A DNA stretch of 64,000 bases from Shouchella patagoniensis (GTDB taxonomy: Bacteria; Bacillota; Bacilli; Bacillales; Bacillaceae_D). The notes beneath the pieces were generated by a model. That model was not told where the DNA came from. It was given only the letters and a program-made list of their open reading frames with translations, and searched no databases. The DNA is taken from assembly GCF_002019705.1 (NCBI RefSeq), contig NZ_KV917377.1:2230565-2294564 (forward strand), in the 5' to 3' direction. The stretch's first letter is position 1, and each line of letters opens with the position of its first letter. Below are positions 59,412-64,000 of the stretch, one piece after another. The translations under genes were made by a program, and so were the position numbers.

Positions 59412-60416
59412 TTATTTATAATATGATTTATACCACTCTACAAACTTGCCTATACCCTCATCAATTGAAGTAGTCGGATTAAATCCAGTTGCTTTTTGTA
59501 GATCGTTAATATCGGCATAGGTTGCTTGAACATCTCCAGGCTGCATCGGCAAAAATTCTAAGTTTGCCTCCTTACCCACATGCTTCTCAATTGTTCGAAT
59601 AAAGTCCATTAATTTAACAGGCTCATTGTTCCCAATATTATATACCTTGTAAGGAGCATGGCTACTACTTGGATCAGGATGCAGATGATCAAATTCAAGA
59701 TTTGGTTCTGGTTTCTTATCAATTAAACGAACAATGCCTTCAACAATATCATCGATGTATGTGAAATCTCGCATCATTTCGCCGTTATTAAACACTTTAA
59801 TCGGTTTTCCTTCCATAATGTTTTTCGTAAACGAAAAGTAAGCCATATCAGGTCGCCCCCATGGGCCGTAGACAGTAAAGAAACGAAGGCCAGTTGTAGG
59901 AAGGTTATATAAATGGCTATACGTATGGGCGAGAAGTTCATTTGATTTCTTTGTAGCCGCATACAGGCTTACAGGATGATTCACAGCATCTGTCGTTGAA
60001 AAAGGCATCTTCTTATTAGCACCGTAAACTGAGCTTGAAGAGGCATAGATAAGATGCTCAACCTTGTTATGTCTACAAGACTCCAATATATTTGTAAAAC
60101 CAACTAGATTTGATTGAATATATGCATGGGGATTATCGATACTATAACGAACCCCAGCTTGCGCTGCTAAATTTATTACATGTGTTGGTTTATATTTTGC
60201 AAAAAGTTGTTTTATAAAGTGTAATTCCCCTATATCACCTTCTAAAAAAATAAAATTAGATTCTCTCTTTAAAAGTTCTAATCTATTTGTTTTTAATCTA
60301 ATATCATAGTAATCATTCATATTATCAATTCCTATAACAGTTATATCATTTTTCAATAAACGCTCACTTAAATTCACTCCAATAAACCCAGCTACCCCTG
60401 TAATAAGAACTTTCAT
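59412..60416 (-). CDS. UDP-glucuronate 4-epimerase-type sugar epimerase
   Basis: The 334-residue extended short-chain dehydrogenase has TGVAGFIGVNLSERLL for NAD binding and the catalytic Ser-Tyr-Lys set (SSSSVYG, then YAATKKSNE). AAQAGVRYSIDNPHAYIQSN is the hallmark of the UDP-glucuronate/UDP-galacturonate 4-epimerase group, as are FFTVYGPWGRPDMA and PGDVQATYAD. It should convert UDP-glucuronate from Ugd to UDP-galacturonate. It starts 1-2 bases after the aminotransferase stop, so translation is coupled. Confidence 0.92.
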   Translation of the reverse strand: MKVLITGVAGFIGVNLSERLLKNDITVIGIDNMNDYYDIRLKTNRLELLKRESNFIFLEGDIGELHFIKQLFAKYKPTHVINLAAQAGVRYSIDNPHAYIQSNLVGFTNILESCRHNKVEHLIYASSSSVYGANKKMPFSTTDAVNHPVSLYAATKKSNELLAHTYSHLYNLPTTGLRFFTVYGPWGRPDMAYFSFTKNIMEGKPIKVFNNGEMMRDFTYIDDIVEGIVRLIDKKPEPNLEFDHLHPDPSSSHAPYKVYNIGNNEPVKLMDFIRTIEKHVGKEANLEFLPMQPGDVQATYADINDLQKATGFNPTTSIDEGIGKFVEWYKSYYK

Positions 60417-60417
60417 T

Positions 60418-61560
60418 TCAGTACCTACCTTTTAATGCATATTTAATTGCATCAATAACTCTTTCTTGTTGGGACAAAGTCATTGTTGTACTAGAAGGTA
60501 GACATAGCCCATCTCTAAATAAAATTTCACTTACACTTTCTTCATGAGTATAGTATTTATTGTCTTTAAATAGAGGTTGTAAATGAAGCGGTTTCCAAAC
60601 TGGTCTAGCCTCAATATTTTCTTGATGTAATGCTTTGATTAGACCTGAACTATCAATTATTGAAAAACTAGAATTGATTGTTAAAGTGGTTAACCATCTA
60701 TTATGTTTCCCATAGGAAGCTTCGGGCATAAATTCAATACCCGCAAATTCGTTAAGCTCATCATAATACTTTGAGTATATCGCTCTTCTACCACTGACTC
60801 TATCTTCAAGTACTTTTAACTGTCCTCTACCTATTCCTGCCAATACATTACTTAATCTATAATTATACCCTACTTCATTATGTTGATAATGTAGCTCATT
60901 TTCTCTAGCTTGAGTTGCTAAAAATTTCGCTCTATCAATTATTTCCTGGTCATCTGATACTAACATTCCCCCACCAGAAGTAGTAATGATTTTATTTCCA
61001 TTAAAAGAGAAGACACCTAACTTTCCAAGAGTACCACTCTTTCTTCCTTTATAAGTAGCCCCTAGTGATTCAGCTGCGTCTTCCAATACAGGTACATTGT
61101 ATAGATTACAAATTTCTAATATAGGATCATAATCTGCACTTTGTCCATACAAATTTACTACAATTACTGCCTTAGGAAGTTTCCCAGATTTTTTTGCTTC
61201 TTCAAAAGCTTTCTCCAATGCTCTTGTAGACATATTCCAAGTAATCGGATCAGAATCAATAAAAACTGGCTCTGCCCCTTGATATAGTATAGGGTTTGCG
61301 CTTGCCACAAAAGTTAAGCTTGAGCAAAACACTATATCGTCTTTCCTTACACCTAATAATTGTAAACCTAAATGAATTGCTGCAGTACCAGAACTCACTG
61401 CCGTGGCATAATTCACATTAATATAATTTGATAGTTCTTTTTCGAATGAATCAACATTAGGACCTAAAGGTGCAACCCAATTTGTTTCAAATGCTTCGTT
61501 AACATAAGTTAATTCCTCATTTCCTAAATGCGCCAACGAGAGGTGAATTCTTTCCTTCAT
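60418..61560 (-). CDS. DegT/DnrJ/EryC1-family sugar aminotransferase
   Basis: The 380-residue PLP enzyme has a family start (HLSLAHLGNEELTYVNEAFE, TNWVAPLGP) and SSGTAAIHLGLQLLG for phosphate binding. ILEDAAESLGATY contains the PLP-ring Asp, and FSFNGNKIITTSGGGM carries the Schiff-base Lys. The WVAPLG start is typical of PglE/EpsN-like enzymes that make 4-amino-4,6-dideoxy-sugars. The 4-keto donor (a dehydratase product) is not encoded in the window and probably lies further right. The gene is 5 bases from the ATP-grasp gene. Confidence 0.9.
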   Translation of the reverse strand: MKERIHLSLAHLGNEELTYVNEAFETNWVAPLGPNVDSFEKELSNYINVNYATAVSSGTAAIHLGLQLLGVRKDDIVFCSSLTFVASANPILYQGAEPVFIDSDPITWNMSTRALEKAFEEAKKSGKLPKAVIVVNLYGQSADYDPILEICNLYNVPVLEDAAESLGATYKGRKSGTLGKLGVFSFNGNKIITTSGGGMLVSDDQEIIDRAKFLATQARENELHYQHNEVGYNYRLSNVLAGIGRGQLKVLEDRVSGRRAIYSKYYDELNEFAGIEFMPEASYGKHNRWLTTLTINSSFSIIDSSGLIKALHQENIEARPVWKPLHLQPLFKDNKYYTHEESVSEILFRDGLCLPSSTTMTLSQQERVIDAIKYALKGRY

Positions 61561-61565
61561 TTCGA

Positions 61566-62531
61566 TTATATCTCCTTAATAAGCACATTGTCGTACTTAA
61601 TCATCATTAAGTTCTTTTCATAATCTCCAATTATTGAATCATTTGAATTTCCTTGTAAATTAGTTATAATAGAACTAATAAAATTTTGTCCTAACTCATA
61701 AGCATGAGGATAACCACCACCAAAGCGTGGATTTATCTCTGAAATACAATAAGTTCCATTATACTCGAAAATATCAAAGTCTAAGGGACCAATAAAATCA
61801 TAATGTTTTAGCGTGTTAAGAATAAGCTCTTGAATAGCCTTATTTTTAATTGATATAGATTTATCTGTTTCTCCGGCCCTCATTTTAATTTTTCTTTTAA
61901 TGAATAAGTTAACAACTTCTTTGGAGTATATATCTATATAAACATCTACGCCGTATTCATCACTTTGTATATAGGGTTGAGCAATTAAATTATCCTGAAG
62001 AAAGAATGCTTCTCTCAATTCTTTTTCCGAGTTTATTATACGAATTCCTATGCTTGCACTCCCGTTGCCTGGCTTTAATATAATTGGAAAACTTATTACA
62101 TGGCTATTTAGTGCTTCTAAAGTGTTTTCGACCGAATTATATGTTGGCACAACGGGGATACTTTTACGTATAAATTCTTCATACATATTGAATTTATTAA
62201 AACTTAATTTCACTTCTTTTAATGGAGATACAATTACCTCAACACCTATTTCTTTAAATAGACTCTTATTTTCTGAAAGAATCTCTAGCTCTGGATCAAT
62301 TAAAGATATAACCGCCGAAATCTCATTACTTCGACATATCTCTAGTAATTCATCAATATATTTCTCATCTACAATTGGTAAAATGACTAAAGAAGTATCC
62401 GCAAAATTTAAAGCTGGCGCTGTCTTGTCACAATCTGCAGCAAAAACTCTCCCACCAATTTTATTTAATTCTTTTCTGAAATATTCAATTACCTTAACTC
62501 TTCTGCCAGCACTTGTAATTAGTACATTCAT
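61566..62531 (-). CDS. ATP-grasp ligase of a polysaccharide locus
   Basis: The 321-residue protein has a CarB/PylC-like pre-ATP-grasp Rossmann-type start (NVLITSAGRRVKVIEYFRKE) and the ATP-grasp core. IILKPGNGSASIGIRIINSE is the glycine-rich loop, QPYIQSDEYGVDVYIDI follows, and SEINPRFGGGYPHAYELG holds the metal ligands. Such enzymes couple a carboxylate to an amine. In surface-sugar loci they may attach amino acids to uronic or amino sugars. Specificity cannot be read. Confidence 0.85.
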   Translation of the reverse strand: MNVLITSAGRRVKVIEYFRKELNKIGGRVFAADCDKTAPALNFADTSLVILPIVDEKYIDELLEICRSNEISAVISLIDPELEILSENKSLFKEIGVEVIVSPLKEVKLSFNKFNMYEEFIRKSIPVVPTYNSVENTLEALNSHVISFPIILKPGNGSASIGIRIINSEKELREAFFLQDNLIAQPYIQSDEYGVDVYIDIYSKEVVNLFIKRKIKMRAGETDKSISIKNKAIQELILNTLKHYDFIGPLDFDIFEYNGTYCISEINPRFGGGYPHAYELGQNFISSIITNLQGNSNDSIIGDYEKNLMMIKYDNVLIKEI

Positions 62532-62551
62532 TACTATTCTTATGCTCCTTC

Positions 62552-63508
62552 TTAAAAAGAACTCTTGTTAAAAAACAAGGGAATTCCTCCGGTATGAATA
62601 AAAATAACGTTTTTATTTTTAATACTATTCCTATCCAGATAATCTAGCATTCCATAAAAAGCTTTCCCTGTGTAGATTGGATCAAGTATTATTGAGGTTA
62701 ATTTAGCCACCTTTTTAATGGTGGTCTCAATTTCTGTATAGACATCTCCGTAACCAGACCCAATGTATTTATCCTCAAATACTATCTTATTGGTTTTTAT
62801 ATCCGTCTTATTGATATTATTATATTCGTTTATACTTTCTTTTATGGGTTGGATGCCTTGCTTATAAGCTCTTGCTATACTAATACCAACTATTTTTTCT
62901 GCATTATTACACAATCCGCTCCCTACAATTAAACCAGCTTGAGTTGCTCCCGTACCTGAAGCTAAGAATATATAGTCAATATCACGCGGAACTAAATTGT
63001 GTTGTTTTTGTGATTCAATTTCTCGATACGCTTCTACATACCCCAATGTGCCTAAGTATCCATGTCCTCCACCGGGAATGAAGTATGGAGCATCCCCTAA
63101 TGTTTTTAAAGAAGACAAAGTTTCAGTTATAGTTGTTTTCACTTGATTCAAAGGCGTAGCAATTAAATTAACTCCCATAAGAGAGGTAATCTTATAATTA
63201 CCTTCATATGTTGGCTTTTCGTCAGTCTCTGGAACAATCATTGTAAAATCCATCCCCATCTTTGAGGCTGCTGCTGCAGTCATACGACAATGGTTCGATT
63301 GTAAAGCACCATAAGTAACAATATGGTTACTTTTTTGGACCACGGCATCATAAAAAAAATATTCTAACTTTCTTGACTTGTTTCCCCCAAGAGCAAAACC
63401 AGTTAAATCATCTCTTTTAACATATAAATTATTACCGTTCCATAATTTATGCCTACCTTCATTACTAATTGGAGTAGGCAGAGAACTGAAGCTTATTTTC
63501 TCGGCCAT
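62552..63508 (-). CDS. PLP-dependent D-cysteine desulfhydrase/ACC-deaminase-family enzyme
   Basis: The 318-residue fold type II PLP enzyme starts FSSLPTPISNEGRHKLWNGN. VKRDDLTGFALGGNKSRKLE carries the Schiff-base Lys and GALQSNHCR the conserved Ser/His/Asn region. PGGGHGYLGTLGYVEAYREI and ASGTGATQAGLIVG contain the PLP-phosphate loop. The family includes D-cysteine desulfhydrase and 1-aminocyclopropane-carboxylate deaminase. Its place between ATP-grasp and GNAT genes of a sugar operon is unusual and suggests that it makes or modifies an amino acid used for decoration. Confidence 0.85.
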   Translation of the reverse strand: MAEKISFSSLPTPISNEGRHKLWNGNNLYVKRDDLTGFALGGNKSRKLEYFFYDAVVQKSNHIVTYGALQSNHCRMTAAAASKMGMDFTMIVPETDEKPTYEGNYKITSLMGVNLIATPLNQVKTTITETLSSLKTLGDAPYFIPGGGHGYLGTLGYVEAYREIESQKQHNLVPRDIDYIFLASGTGATQAGLIVGSGLCNNAEKIVGISIARAYKQGIQPIKESINEYNNINKTDIKTNKIVFEDKYIGSGYGDVYTEIETTIKKVAKLTSIILDPIYTGKAFYGMLDYLDRNSIKNKNVIFIHTGGIPLFFNKSSF

Positions 63509-63517
63509 GGAACCACC

Positions 63518-64000
63518 TCAATCTTCTTTGATATAGTTCTTCTTTAAAAGAGACATTATTATTCTATCTCTATGTTCGCCATGTGATAAGACATCATCTT
63601 CTAGATGTCCTTCTTTCACAAAGTTCAATCGTTTAGCCAATTTTATCATTGAATAATTCTTTTCCCAAGTATACAAATATACTTTATTTAAATTTAGTTC
63701 GGAAAAACAATAATGAATTAGTAATTTACTTGCTTCTATCCCCAAACCCCTTCCCCAATATCCTGGGTCTCCAAGTCCAATATAATACTCCGCTTTAGCG
63801 TTCTTGATATCTATATTGTTTATTCCTATATAACCAATAGGCTTATCATTTTGTAAATCGCAAATAATAAAATCTCTTCTTGAAGAGTCGTTAGCAACCG
63901 AATTCAACCACTTACGTGTGCCTATTTCAGATATAGGGTAACTAAAATTTAATGTTTTCCTAACTTCATTATTATTGACCCATTTAACTTTATATTTTAC
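63518..64000 (-). CDS. GNAT-family N-acetyltransferase (partial, runs off the right edge)
   Basis: The frame is open to the window edge, so the N-terminus is missing. The visible 160 residues include a PISEIGTRKWLN segment, PIGYIGINNIDIKNAKAEYY and GLGDPGYWGRGLGIEASKLL, which is the acetyl-CoA pyrophosphate loop. NLNKVYLYTWEKNYSMIKLA and LNFVKEGHLEDDVL follow, as in RimJ/RimL and PseH-like enzymes. With an aminotransferase in the operon, N-acetylation of an amino sugar is plausible. The TTG at 63907 is an internal codon, not the start. Confidence 0.85.
   Translation of the reverse strand, partial: VKYKVKWVNNNEVRKTLNFSYPISEIGTRKWLNSVANDSSRRDFIICDLQNDKPIGYIGINNIDIKNAKAEYYIGLGDPGYWGRGLGIEASKLLIHYCFSELNLNKVYLYTWEKNYSMIKLAKRLNFVKEGHLEDDVLSHGEHRDRIIMSLLKKNYIKED

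Overview
The window looks like chromosomal DNA of a spore-forming, motile, probably alkaliphilic member of the Bacillaceae (Alkalihalobacillus/Shouchella-like; inferred from family content, not from a database match). Supporting genes are a CotF-type coat protein, a manganese catalase, flagellin with a sigma-D-type promoter and CsrA-type leader, a Rap/Phr pair, a Zur regulon with B. subtilis-type boxes, and Glu/Asp-rich lipoproteins. No intact rRNA or tRNA gene, no insertion sequence and no CRISPR array was seen.

Layout. 0.3-7.1 kb: a PhzF-like gene, then a zinc-acquisition cluster (Fur-family regulator, a decayed folE2 relic, a ZinT-like lipoprotein, and the znuA/znuC/znuB transporter). An unusual His-rich module occurs once in the ZinT-like protein and twice inside ZnuA. 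7.3-18 kb: accessory DNA with a broken RepL-like gene, a small unknown gene, a phage-derived replication/lysis block without capsid genes, a deleted erm relic, a Fur-box-controlled reductase, a stand-alone winged-helix paralogue and a beta-helix appendage-like protein. 18-25 kb: a tRNA-dihydrouridine synthase, then a TPP riboswitch followed by four genes that read as a thiamine-antimetabolite (bacimethrin-type) pathway with a HAD-NUDIX fusion as plausible self-protection, then an alcohol dehydrogenase. 25-31 kb: spore coat/Mn-catalase genes and an AT-rich lactococcin-972-type bacteriocin locus whose precursor carries an early stop codon. 31-37.5 kb: lipoproteins, a TetR gene with matching operators, gene remnants, DinB and FMN-reductase genes, and two decayed tRNA-Leu(GAG) 3' ends with the same terminator. 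37.5-39.6 kb: a second Zur locus (CobW-type zinc chaperone, zinc-free ribosomal protein S14, and a small unknown protein). 39.7-43 kb: a frameshifted amidase with a YvrJ gene, and a sortase-anchored M14 peptidase. 43-49 kb: a DUF4352 lipoprotein, asparagine synthetase, flagellin with its control region and a csrA relic, and a membrane XRE regulator. 49.7-54 kb: an AlkD-like glycosylase, then Rap with an overlapping Phr precursor built of 16-residue repeats, small membrane peptides with no normal start codon, a possible Spo0E-like peptide and XRE regulators. 54-57 kb: hypothetical genes, a DUF697 GTPase relic and a GIY-YIG protein. 57-64 kb: a leftward polysaccharide operon (UDP-glucose dehydrogenase, degenerate GalU, UDP-uronate epimerase, aminotransferase, ATP-grasp, PLP enzyme, GNAT acetyltransferase) that runs out of the window.

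How the genes work together. The two zinc loci should be switched on together under zinc starvation: import, an extracytoplasmic zinc trap, GTP-dependent zinc allocation and replacement of zinc-containing S14. The riboswitch operon would be off when thiamine pyrophosphate is plentiful. Many genes are broken (folE2, repL-like, erm, PAF-AH-like, Gfo/Idh/MocA-like, amidase, csrA-like, XRE, DUF697), so much of the accessory DNA is decaying. All functions are inferred by reading the sequence; no database search was run.
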